From contig JAHBYP010000007.1 in the NCBI GenBank assembly GCA_019635875.1, positions 124,001-188,000 of the forward strand: a DNA stretch of 64,000 nt, read 5' to 3'. How positions within the stretch are numbered: the first letter of the stretch is position 1; each line of letters starts with the position of its first letter. The notes under the pieces were generated by a model. It worked only from the letters and a program-made list of their open reading frames with translations, searched no databases and had not been told where the DNA came from. This document shows, in pieces, positions 32,133 to 39,749 of this stretch. Origin of the DNA: Alphaproteobacteria bacterium (lineage in GTDB: Bacteria; Pseudomonadota; Alphaproteobacteria; Reyranellales; Reyranellaceae). A program made the translations under genes and the position numbers.

Positions 32133-33365
32133 ATGAGCGGCGAGTCGGCGACGGCGCAGGTTGTCAGGTTCCTGCGCGTGGTGGCCGTGGCGATCGCGCT
32201 GGCGAGCGCCGTGCTCTGCGCCCTGGCCCTGGCCTACACGCTGTTCGTCAAGGCGCCCGATCTCGAGGATCCGTTCGCCCAGGCGCATCGCCACGCCAAC
32301 ATCCGCTACGAGCTGCTGTGGCTGGGCATCAGCGCCAGCGCGGTCGCCCTGGCGCTGCTGACCCGCAGCCTCGCCTGGGCCTACGCGCCGCTCTGCCTGA
32401 TCGGGCTGGAGGCCGGCGGCCATGTCGTGCACTGGCTGGTCGCCGGCAACCGCTATCATCCGCTGCCGCCCGAGATCCGCGACCGCTTCGAGCCGCATCC
32501 GCTGACCGTCGGCGCGCCACGGCCGGGCGTGTATGGGCCATTCACGCACACAAGCGAGCGGCGCCGGCTGACGATCAACCAGGCCAAGGCGGCGGACGCG
32601 CGCCGCGTCTTCGTCTTCGGCGGCTCGACGACCTACGACGCCGGCGTGACGGACGGCGATTCATGGGCATCCCAGCTCTCGCGCCGGCTGGGCGGCGGCT
32701 TCATCGTCGAGAATTTCGGCATGGACGGCTTCAGCAGCGTCGAGGTGCTGGTCTCGACGCTCTTCGCCTTCCGCGAGACCACGCCGGCCTGCGCCGTGTT
32801 CTACATGGGCTGGAACGATCTGCGCAGCGCGCACCTCTCGACCCTGAAGCCCGACTACAGCGACTTCCATCTGCCGCACCAGCGCGGCAATCTCGGCCTG
32901 CTGCCGACCCTGCCGGTGGAATCCTACTCGGTGGTCGTGCGGCTGGTCGTGTCGCTGGCGCGTCCGCCGCTGCCCCAGCCGCGGGGCGAGGTCTCGTCCG
33001 AGCACGATCGGCGCCTGGCCAAGGTCTATCTCGACAACATGGCGCTGATCGTCGCCGTGGCGCGGCACCACGGCGTCAAGCCGATCTTCGTGCCGCAGGT
33101 CGTTGACCATGTCCGGCATTCGACCGAGAGCGGCTATGGCTGGGTGCCGCTGATCCCCTATCGCGACGTGCCCAAGGTGCTCGACCGGCTCAACGGCGAT
33201 CTGCGCAGTCTGGCGGAGCGGCTCGACGTGCCGTTCGTCGACACGCCGCACGACGTGCGCTGGCAGGCTGGCGACTTCGTCGACGACGGCCATTTCAACG
33301 CGACCGGCGCGCGCAAGTTCGCCGACGCGCTGGCCGGGCCGGTCGCGCGGCAGTGCGGACCATAG
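32133..33365 (+). CDS. SGNH/GDSL-type hydrolase with N-terminal membrane helices
   Basis: 410 residues. Two or three hydrophobic helices (about 10-37, 60-80, 85-100) anchor the protein. The SGNH blocks follow: FGGSTTYDAG (nucleophile Ser), a central GWND with the Asn, and DDGHFNATG (Asp and His). Proteins of this layout remove or add acetyl and other acyl groups on cell-surface sugars, but nothing here names the substrate. ATG at 32133 was chosen over a GTG seven codons upstream. It starts just after the RAYT region and is 12 bp before the next gene, so they may be co-transcribed. Confidence 0.82.
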   Translation: MSGESATAQVVRFLRVVAVAIALASAVLCALALAYTLFVKAPDLEDPFAQAHRHANIRYELLWLGISASAVALALLTRSLAWAYAPLCLIGLEAGGHVVHWLVAGNRYHPLPPEIRDRFEPHPLTVGAPRPGVYGPFTHTSERRRLTINQAKAADARRVFVFGGSTTYDAGVTDGDSWASQLSRRLGGGFIVENFGMDGFSSVEVLVSTLFAFRETTPACAVFYMGWNDLRSAHLSTLKPDYSDFHLPHQRGNLGLLPTLPVESYSVVVRLVVSLARPPLPQPRGEVSSEHDRRLAKVYLDNMALIVAVARHHGVKPIFVPQVVDHVRHSTESGYGWVPLIPYRDVPKVLDRLNGDLRSLAERLDVPFVDTPHDVRWQAGDFVDDGHFNATGARKFADALAGPVARQCGP

Positions 33366-33377
33366 AGAGTGGAGTCG

Positions 33378-34544
33378 ATGAAGATCACCGCCATTCGCGG
33401 CATCTGGGTGCATGTGCCGATCCCGGAAGCGGGCCAGCACGTCAGCAATTTCGGCCGCGTCGATTCCTTCGATTCGGTGATCGTGCGCGTCGACACCAAC
33501 GCCGGCATCACCGGCTGGGGCGAGGCCAAGGCCGGCGTCGGCTCGGCGGCCTCGTGCGCCGGCCTGGCGGCGATGATCAATCTCGACCTCGCGCCGGTGC
33601 TGGTCGGCGAGGATCCGCGCGACATCTCGCGCCTGTGGGACGTGATGTACAACCGCCAGCGCGAGGGCCACGCCATCGCCCGCGGCCACGGCCTGCCGCA
33701 GCTCGGCCGGCGCGGCCTGACCTTGAGCGCCATCGGCGGCATCGACATCGCGCTGTGGGACATCCTCGGCAAGTCGCTGAACGCACCGGTCTGGCGCCTG
33801 CTGGGCGGAAGGCGCGCCGAGCGCATGCCGGCCTATGCCTCGGGCGGCTGGGCCGATGCAGCCAATATCGGCAGGCAGCTGCTGGGTTATGTCGAGAAGG
33901 GCGGCTTCCGCGCGGTGAAGATGCGGGTGGGCGTGATGGACGGCACGCCGGCGCGTTCGGCCGCGCGCGTGAAGGCGGCGCGCGCGGCGCTGGGGCCGGA
34001 TATCGGCCTGGCCTGCGACGCGCACGGCACCTTCACCGTCGCCGAGGCCAGGGCCTTCGCCCGCATGGTCGAGGCGTGCGACCTGATGTGGTTCGAGGAG
34101 CCGGTGTCAGGCGACGACAAGAGCGGCATGGCCGAGGTGCGCCGCTCCTCCTCGGTGCCGATCAGCGCCGGCGAGAGCGAGTTCACGCGCCACGATTTCC
34201 GCGACCTGGCCGAGTTGCGCGCCGCCGACATCCTGCAGCCCGACCTCGCCATCGCCGGCGGCATCACCGAGGGCGTGCGCATCTCGGCCATCGCCTCTGC
34301 CTTCAATCTGCGGCTGGCGCCGCATCTGTGGTCGGGCGCGCCGGGCTTCGCCGCCGGCCTGGCGCTGGCGGCGACCTCTTCCGCCGGCTTCATTCTGGAG
34401 TACTCTCTGGGCAGCAATCCGATGCTGCAGGAGCTGGTGCGCGAGAGGTTCCCGGTCGCGGGCGGCATGGTCGAGATTCCCGACCGGCCCGGCCTGGGCA
34501 TCACCGTCGACGAGGCGTTCCTGGCGAAATACGCGCGCGGCTGA
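33378..34544 (+). CDS. Enolase-superfamily (mandelate racemase/MLE) enzyme
   Basis: 388 residues. The barrel has AVKMRVG (KxR), and metal ligands in LACDAHGTF (Asp), WFEEPV (Glu) and ISAGESEF (Glu). LRLAPHLWSG presents a His likely used as acid/base, as in mandelate racemase-like dehydratases. The KxR motif is seen in several sugar-acid dehydratases. GGAG precedes the ATG. It follows the SGNH gene by 12 bp and precedes a VOC protein by 23 bp, so the three may form one operon. Substrate unknown. Confidence 0.85.
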   Translation: MKITAIRGIWVHVPIPEAGQHVSNFGRVDSFDSVIVRVDTNAGITGWGEAKAGVGSAASCAGLAAMINLDLAPVLVGEDPRDISRLWDVMYNRQREGHAIARGHGLPQLGRRGLTLSAIGGIDIALWDILGKSLNAPVWRLLGGRRAERMPAYASGGWADAANIGRQLLGYVEKGGFRAVKMRVGVMDGTPARSAARVKAARAALGPDIGLACDAHGTFTVAEARAFARMVEACDLMWFEEPVSGDDKSGMAEVRRSSSVPISAGESEFTRHDFRDLAELRAADILQPDLAIAGGITEGVRISAIASAFNLRLAPHLWSGAPGFAAGLALAATSSAGFILEYSLGSNPMLQELVRERFPVAGGMVEIPDRPGLGITVDEAFLAKYARG

Positions 34545-34567
34545 CGCGCGAGGGGAGAAGGTCAACG

Positions 34568-34963
34568 ATGTCGGCCGAACCCAGGCCCGCCTCCATGCTG
34601 GTCGGCGCCGCGACCGTTTTTGCCGTGCGCGACATCGCTGCCAGCCGCGACTACTTCCGCGACGTGCTGGGCTTCACCATCACCTTCGAGTGGGGCACGC
34701 CGCCCTACTACGTCTGCCTGTGTCGCGACGAGGTGCAGCTGCATCTGCTCTCGGCGGCGCAGACCAGGCGCCAGCCGGGCCAGGCGGGCCTGTGCGTCTT
34801 CGTGCGCGATGTCGATGCGGTCTACGAGGAGCTGAAGGCGCGCGGCGCCGACATCCCGAAGCCGCCCGAGACCTATCCGTACGGCATGCGCGACTTCGAC
34901 GTGATCGATCCCGACGGCAACCAGATCACCTATGGCATGGGTGTGAATGAGTCGGGGAAGTAG
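34568..34963 (+). CDS. VOC (glyoxalase/bleomycin-resistance fold) protein
   Basis: 131 residues with the paired beta-alpha-beta-beta-beta units: ATVFAVRDIAASRDYFRDVLGFTITFEWG, and GLCVFVRDVDAVYEELKARG with the C-terminal FDVIDPDGNQITYG. Members bind a metal and act as lyases, dioxygenases or drug-binding proteins. The His/Glu metal set is only partly evident (HLLS, Glu near FEWG), so a binding role is as likely as catalysis. It is 23 bp after the MLE gene and reads in a frame that also overlaps a long shadow ORF. Confidence 0.82.
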   Translation: MSAEPRPASMLVGAATVFAVRDIAASRDYFRDVLGFTITFEWGTPPYYVCLCRDEVQLHLLSAAQTRRQPGQAGLCVFVRDVDAVYEELKARGADIPKPPETYPYGMRDFDVIDPDGNQITYGMGVNESGK

Positions 34964-35001
34964 TCGAGGGCAAGTGCGCCGACTGGACAGGGGAGGTCGA
35001 A

Positions 35002-35514
35002 ATGGGCCTGTTCGACTGGCTGACGGGCACGAAGAAGCCGCCCGCGGGTGTCATCGCCAGGACGCCGGCGGAGGTCCATGCCGCGATCCTCGCGGTCAAC
35101 CGGCCGACCGCGCCGTTCGTCGTGCGCGACGGCGCGCCGGAGAAGGTGGATCTGGTGGCGGAATGGCGCATCGTCGATGCCGCCTGGTACGAGATCTTCG
35201 CCAAGGCCGGCCTGACCAAGGTGTTCAAGGTGCTGATGCGGCTGGACGCGGACAAGCGCGAGGTGCGCGCCGTCGACCAGGAATGGTCGGTCGAATGGCG
35301 CGCCGGCATCCCCTCGCTGTCGGTTGCCGCATCGGCCTTTCGCGGCCAGACGACGTCGATCGAGTTCGGCACGGCCTACGCCTTCACCGAACAGGGCGGC
35401 CTCGGACAGGTCTACCAGTACAAATTCGCCACCTCGGAGATCAAGAAGCCGCTGCAGGACGCGGTCGCCGCATCGGGCTGGACGTGGCGCGGCGTGTCCT
35501 TCGGCAAGCTATAG
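35002..35514 (+). CDS. Unknown protein, 170 residues
   Basis: Not recognised. It begins MGLFDWLTGTKKPPAG and has a mostly alpha/beta cytosolic composition with no signal peptide or transmembrane helix. Aromatic-rich strands (LVAEWRIVDAAWYEIF, FGTAYAFTEQGG, YQYKFAT) suggest a compact fold. An N-terminal GLFDWLTG segment recalls small proteins that start with an amphipathic helix. A weak ribosome site (GGGGAGG) precedes the ATG. It ends 9 bp before a small secreted unknown, so the two may form one transcript. Confidence 0.65.
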   Translation: MGLFDWLTGTKKPPAGVIARTPAEVHAAILAVNRPTAPFVVRDGAPEKVDLVAEWRIVDAAWYEIFAKAGLTKVFKVLMRLDADKREVRAVDQEWSVEWRAGIPSLSVAASAFRGQTTSIEFGTAYAFTEQGGLGQVYQYKFATSEIKKPLQDAVAASGWTWRGVSFGKL

Positions 35515-35523
35515 GAGGCCGTC

Positions 35524-35934
35524 ATGCGCCGCATCGCGTTCGTCCTCGCCTTCTGTTTCCTGACGATCTGCGATCCGTCGCCGGCGCGGGCCTATACCGA
35601 CGCCGAGATCAGCCAGTTCCTGATGAGCAGCCCGTGGTGCCATTTCCGCTACAGCTCGACGGCCGGCACCACCTCGACGCGGCGCGGCCAGTTCGGCAGC
35701 GACGGCATCCTGACCGTGCGCAGCGGCCGCGAGGTCTACTCCTCCGGCCCGGGCGGCACCTATGCCGGCGGCTCGCAGGGCGGCGAGCAGTACTACTGGC
35801 GGGTGCAGAACGCGATGCTGCTGCTGTCGCAGGACGGCGCGAACTGGCAGCCGCACAAGCTCGACGCCTATCGCAATTCCAGCGGCTACCCGATCCTCGT
35901 CGTCGATGGCGACGAATATTCCATGTGCAATTGA
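35524..35934 (+). CDS. Small secreted protein of unknown function
   Basis: 136 residues. Signal peptide MRRIAFVLAFCFLTICDPSPARA with AxA-type cleavage. The mature part is Ser/Gly/Tyr-rich (SSTAGTTSTRRGQFGSDG, GGTYAGGSQGGEQYYW). It has two cysteines (PWCHF and the penultimate CN). A likely periplasmic beta-rich domain. AGGAGG lies just before ATG. The gene is 9 bp after the unknown at 35002-35514; no homologue could be named by eye. Confidence 0.7.
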   Translation: MRRIAFVLAFCFLTICDPSPARAYTDAEISQFLMSSPWCHFRYSSTAGTTSTRRGQFGSDGILTVRSGREVYSSGPGGTYAGGSQGGEQYYWRVQNAMLLLSQDGANWQPHKLDAYRNSSGYPILVVDGDEYSMCN

Positions 35935-35942
35935 TCACCGCT

Positions 35943-36011
35943 TGTCATCCCGAGCGAAGCGAGGGGGATCCAGGCACCCGTCTGGATTCCTCGCTGCGCT
36001 CGGAATGACAG
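35943..36011. repeat. Repeat family B copy 4
   Basis: TGTCATCCCGAGCGAAGCGAG paired with CTCGCTGCGCTCGGAATGACAG, between convergent genes. The two arms differ at a few positions, including GAAGC versus GCAGC. Confidence 0.9.
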
Positions 36012-36018
36012 CGGTGCG

Positions 36019-37149
36019 TTACTCCGCGAATCTCGGCATCACCTTGGTCGCCATCAGCTCGAGCGACTGCAGGATGCGGTCGCGGTCGTGCAGGCCCTGC
36101 GGCATCAGGAGCACGCACTCGTCGATCGGTACGCGCTTGTGCACCGCCTCGATGCGCCGCGCGATGGTGTCGGGCGAGCCGACCAGCAGTTCGGGCACGC
36201 CCTGGCCGAAGGGGATCGCCCAGCGGTTCCAGAACCACAGCATGTCCTCGAGCCATTCCTTGGCCTGCGCATCGGTCGGCGCGCAGATGAATACGCCGCC
36301 CCACGCGGCCTGGTGGCCGTTCTTCACCGTGCGGCCGTGCTTCTCGGCCTCGCGCGTGTAGCCTTCGCAGAGGCCGGAGAAGAAGTCGATATTGTCGGTC
36401 AGCACGATCGGCCGCCCGCCATAGCGCGCCCAGAACAGCGCCGTGCGCATCGAGGCGGCGAAGCCGCCATAGAGCGGCGGGTGTGGGCTTTGCAGCGGAC
36501 GCGGCGCGATGCCGATCTCGTCGACCTTCATGTCGGCGGCCACGCCCTGGCCAAACTCGGTATAGACGCCGTGCGGATGCGGATTGACGAAGCCCTCGGG
36601 CGGAAAGCTCCAGTACTTGCCCCGGTGCCGGAAGGTGTCGTGGGTCAGCGCCTTGACGACGACGTCGACGAACTCCGAGAAGTACTCGCGGTTGGCCGCG
36701 TCGGCCGGCGAGTCCTTGTTCCAGGGTCCCACGGCGTTGAGGTCGTCGCGCACCTTGAAGTTCTCGACCCAGCGCGCCTGGTAGCCGCGCACCAGGCCGA
36801 CGCCGAAGCGTCCGCCCAGCATGTTGTCCATGGTGGCGATGTCCTCGGCCACGCGCAGCGGGTTGTGCGTGGTCGAGACGAAGCCGCAGGTGATGACACG
36901 CAGCCGCCTGGTGTGCTGGCCCAGCCACATGCCCATCAGGCGCGGATCGTTGGAGATCTCGAAACCCTCGATCTGCAGGTGATGCTCGGGGTGGCCGAAG
37001 CCGAAATAGCCGGCGTCGTCGGCGAAGCGCGCGTACTCGGCGATCTCGTCGAGCATGCGCTGGTAGAGCTCGGGCCTGCGCCCGGCCATGCCGGCCTCCA
37101 GTTCGTGCCGCCGGCCGACCGTGCAGTACATGAACAGGCTGAACTTCAT
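36019..37149 (-). CDS. LLM class flavin-dependent oxidoreductase
   Basis: 376 residues. It starts MKFSLFMYCTVG. Typical motifs: FGHPEHHLQIEGFEISNDPRL, THNPLRVAEDIATMDNMLGGRFGVGLVRG, and VGSPDTIARRIEAV. The HHLQIEGFE pattern is characteristic of a subgroup often found beside flavin reductases or OYE enzymes. GGGAGG precedes ATG, 13 bp after the OYE gene stop, so the two are co-transcribed. Probably an FMNH2-using oxygenase; the OYE neighbour may share a substrate. Confidence 0.87.
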   Translation of the reverse strand: MKFSLFMYCTVGRRHELEAGMAGRRPELYQRMLDEIAEYARFADDAGYFGFGHPEHHLQIEGFEISNDPRLMGMWLGQHTRRLRVITCGFVSTTHNPLRVAEDIATMDNMLGGRFGVGLVRGYQARWVENFKVRDDLNAVGPWNKDSPADAANREYFSEFVDVVVKALTHDTFRHRGKYWSFPPEGFVNPHPHGVYTEFGQGVAADMKVDEIGIAPRPLQSPHPPLYGGFAASMRTALFWARYGGRPIVLTDNIDFFSGLCEGYTREAEKHGRTVKNGHQAAWGGVFICAPTDAQAKEWLEDMLWFWNRWAIPFGQGVPELLVGSPDTIARRIEAVHKRVPIDECVLLMPQGLHDRDRILQSLELMATKVMPRFAE

Positions 37150-37162
37150 GGCAAGCGCCTCC

Positions 37163-38341
37163 CTATTCGGCCGCCTTGGGCAGCACCAGCGACCTAGTCC
37201 GCTTGTCGAGCCACCAGCCGTATTCCTGCGGCCACATCGCGAAGGCGGGATCGCAGCCCAGCTCCTGCGCCGCGTGCAGCGCCCAGAACGGATCGTAGAG
37301 CGCCTGTCGACCGATCGCGACCAGGTCGGCGTGGCCTTCCTGGAGCACCGCCTCGGCCTGCTTGCCGTCGAGGATCAGGCCCACCGCCATCGACTTCACG
37401 CCGCCTTTGTTGCGCACCGCCGAGGCGAACGGCACCTGGAAGCCGGGGTGACGCGGGATCGGCTGCGCGGTGGCCGTGTTGGTGAGCCCGCCCGATGAGC
37501 AGTCGACGACATCGACGCCCAGCGCCTTCAGCGCCTGCGACAGCGCCACCGTGTCGTCGAGGTTCCAGCCATCGGCGCCATCGAGCGAGGAGACGCGGAA
37601 GAACAGCGGCTTGTGCCGCGGCCAGGCGGTGCGCACCGCGTGGGTGATCTCGAGCGCGATGCGCATGCGCCCGGCGCGGTCGCCGCCATAGCCGTCGTTA
37701 CGCGTGTTGCTGACCGGCGAGAGGAAGGAGGCGATCAGGTAACCGTGCGCGCCGTGGATCTCCGCGACATCGAAGCCGGCGGCGTCGCCGCGCCTGGCGC
37801 CCTGCGCGAAGGCCTCGACGATGTTGCCGATATCGGCCGCCGACAGTGCGCGCGGGATCAGCCAGCCCGGCGCCACCGGCTCGGTGGTCGGCCCGACCAC
37901 CTCCCAGGCGCGGCGGCCCTTGGCGAAATCCGCCTCGTTGAGCGGACCGTTGCCCTCGGGCACCGGCTGCATCGAGCCCTTGCGGCCGGAATGCGCCAGC
38001 TGCAGCGCGGCCTTCGCGCCCTCGGCGTGGATGAAGTCGACGACGCGCCGGAATGCGGCGACCTGCTGATCGTTCCAGATGCCGGTGTCGTGCTGCGTCA
38101 CCCGGCCGATCGGCTCGACCGCGGTGCCTTCGGTGAACACCAGGCCGGCGCGACCGCGCGCGAAGCCGCCCAGATGCACGACGTGGAAGTCGTTCGCGAG
38201 CCCGTCCCTGGCGTGGTACTGCACCATCGGCGAGATCACCACGCGGTTGGGCAGGGTGACGCCCCTGATGGTCAGTGGCGTGAACAGCAGCGGCCGGGAC
38301 TCAGGCGTGGACACGGACGGCATCTCCAGGGGTGAACGCAT
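37163..38341 (-). CDS. Old yellow enzyme (NADH:flavin oxidoreductase) of YqjM-like type
   Basis: 392 residues. An (alpha/beta)8 FMN enzyme: FTPLTIRGVTLPNRVVISPMVQY, LQLAHSGRKGS, and EIHGAHGYLIASFLSP, where the paired His residues bind the substrate carbonyl. The terminal ADLVAIGRQALYDPFW binds the FMN phosphate. It reduces activated C=C bonds with NADPH or NADH. The start is uncertain: ATG at 38341 has no clear ribosome site, and ATG at 38323 (MPSVSTPE) is a good alternative. It is divergent from the MLE gene at 38389 by about 47 bp. Confidence 0.88.
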   Translation of the reverse strand: MRSPLEMPSVSTPESRPLLFTPLTIRGVTLPNRVVISPMVQYHARDGLANDFHVVHLGGFARGRAGLVFTEGTAVEPIGRVTQHDTGIWNDQQVAAFRRVVDFIHAEGAKAALQLAHSGRKGSMQPVPEGNGPLNEADFAKGRRAWEVVGPTTEPVAPGWLIPRALSAADIGNIVEAFAQGARRGDAAGFDVAEIHGAHGYLIASFLSPVSNTRNDGYGGDRAGRMRIALEITHAVRTAWPRHKPLFFRVSSLDGADGWNLDDTVALSQALKALGVDVVDCSSGGLTNTATAQPIPRHPGFQVPFASAVRNKGGVKSMAVGLILDGKQAEAVLQEGHADLVAIGRQALYDPFWALHAAQELGCDPAFAMWPQEYGWWLDKRTRSLVLPKAAE

Positions 38342-38388
38342 GCGCCGATCATACTAGGCTGCCGCCGACGGAAGCGGGAGGGGCGGCC

Positions 38389-39567
38389 ATGCGCATCATC
38401 GCCATCGAGGATCTGCACTGCAACGCGGGCTGGCGCACCTTCTCGTTCCTGAAGGTCACCACGGACGAGGGCATCGTCGGCTGGTCGGAGTACAACGAGA
38501 GCTACGGCAGCGGCGGTCTCACCGCGGTGATCCATCGCCTGGGGCATCATCTGATCGGCCAGGATCCGCGACCGGTCGAGCGCATCTCCTCGCAGCTCTA
38601 CGCCATTACACGTCAAGCGCCTGGCGGCGTGAACGCCCAGGCGATCGCGGCGATCGAGAACGCGCTGCTCGACGTCAAGGCCAAGGCGCTGGGCATCCCC
38701 GTCTACGCCCTGTTCGGCGGCCCGGTGCGCGATCGCCTGCCGCTCTACTGGTCGCATTGCGGCAGCTACCGGCTGAACCAGTCGGAGGTCATGGGCCTGG
38801 AACCGATCCGCGGCTACGACGACCTGGTGACGCTCGGCAGGCAGGTGAAGGAGCGCGGCTTCAGGGCGCTGAAGACCAACATCTTCATGTTCGACCGCGA
38901 CAAGCCCTACATGCACCAGCCCGGCTTCGGGCGAAATCCCGGCTGGCCCGAGCTCAATGTCGACAACCGCATCCTGGGCGCGATCCATGACGGGCTGGGC
39001 GCCTTCCGCCAGGGCGCCGGCAAGGAGATGGGCATCCTTCTCGACACCAACTTCAACTTCAAGACCGAGGGCTACGTGAAGGTGGCGCGCGAGGTCGAGC
39101 CGTACAATCTCTTCTGGCTGGAGATCGACAGCTACGATCCCGAGGGACTCGCCTATATCCGCCGCAAGGCCAACATGCCGGTCGCCTCCTGCGAGTCGCT
39201 GTTCGGCCGCCGCGGCTTCCGTCCGTTCCTCGAGAACCGCTCGATGGACGTCGCCATCGTCGACGTGCCGTGGAACGGGCTGCTCGAGTCGGTGAAGATC
39301 GCGGCCATGGCCGAGGCCTACGAGATCAACTGCGCGCCGCACAATTTCTACGGCCACATGTCGAGCCTGATGAGCGCGCATTTCTGTGCCGCCATCCCGA
39401 ACTTCCGGGTGATGGAGATCGACATCGACGACGTGCCGTGGAAGGACGATCTCGTGACCCACCCGCCGGTGATCGAGAACGGCGAGCTGATCGTGCCGAC
39501 GCGGCCCGGCTGGGGCGCCGACGTCAACGAAGACGCAGTGCGCGCCCATCCCGCGCGCGTCGGTTGA
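38389..39567 (+). CDS. Enolase-superfamily (mandelate racemase/MLE) enzyme
   Basis: 392 residues. The cap reads RIIAIEDLHCNAGWRTFSFLK. In the barrel, ALKTNIFMFD replaces KxK with KxN, and the ligands appear in LLDTNFNF (Asp), WLEIDSYDP (Glu) and ASCESLFG (Glu). APHNFYGHMSS is the C-terminal acid/base His region (APHNxxG), as in galactonate dehydratase-like and D-mannonate dehydratase-like enzymes. GGGAGGGG precedes the ATG. The mode of action is probably dehydration or racemisation of a sugar or hydroxy acid. Confidence 0.85.
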   Translation: MRIIAIEDLHCNAGWRTFSFLKVTTDEGIVGWSEYNESYGSGGLTAVIHRLGHHLIGQDPRPVERISSQLYAITRQAPGGVNAQAIAAIENALLDVKAKALGIPVYALFGGPVRDRLPLYWSHCGSYRLNQSEVMGLEPIRGYDDLVTLGRQVKERGFRALKTNIFMFDRDKPYMHQPGFGRNPGWPELNVDNRILGAIHDGLGAFRQGAGKEMGILLDTNFNFKTEGYVKVAREVEPYNLFWLEIDSYDPEGLAYIRRKANMPVASCESLFGRRGFRPFLENRSMDVAIVDVPWNGLLESVKIAAMAEAYEINCAPHNFYGHMSSLMSAHFCAAIPNFRVMEIDIDDVPWKDDLVTHPPVIENGELIVPTRPGWGADVNEDAVRAHPARVG

Positions 39568-39600
39568 CAAGAATCGCAACCGTCGTGCGTCTGCCGCCTT

Positions 39601-39726
39601 TCCTTCCCCCGGAGGGGGAAGGTGCCCGAAGGGCGGAAGGGGGATGTCGAAGCCGAACGCAGGAGTCTGTCTTCAACATCCCCCTTCCGTCGCGCTGCGC
39701 GCGCCACTTTCCCCCTCGGGGGAAAA
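39601..39726. repeat. Repeat family A cassette 5
   Basis: The left end is intact (CTTCCCCCGGAGGGGGAAGG), the right end diverged (CTTTCCCCCTCGGGGGAAAAGG). Inner arms match the family. It ends 23 bp before the putative lptD start. Confidence 0.88.
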
Positions 39727-39749
39727 GGAGTGAGCTTCGGCGGCTTTAC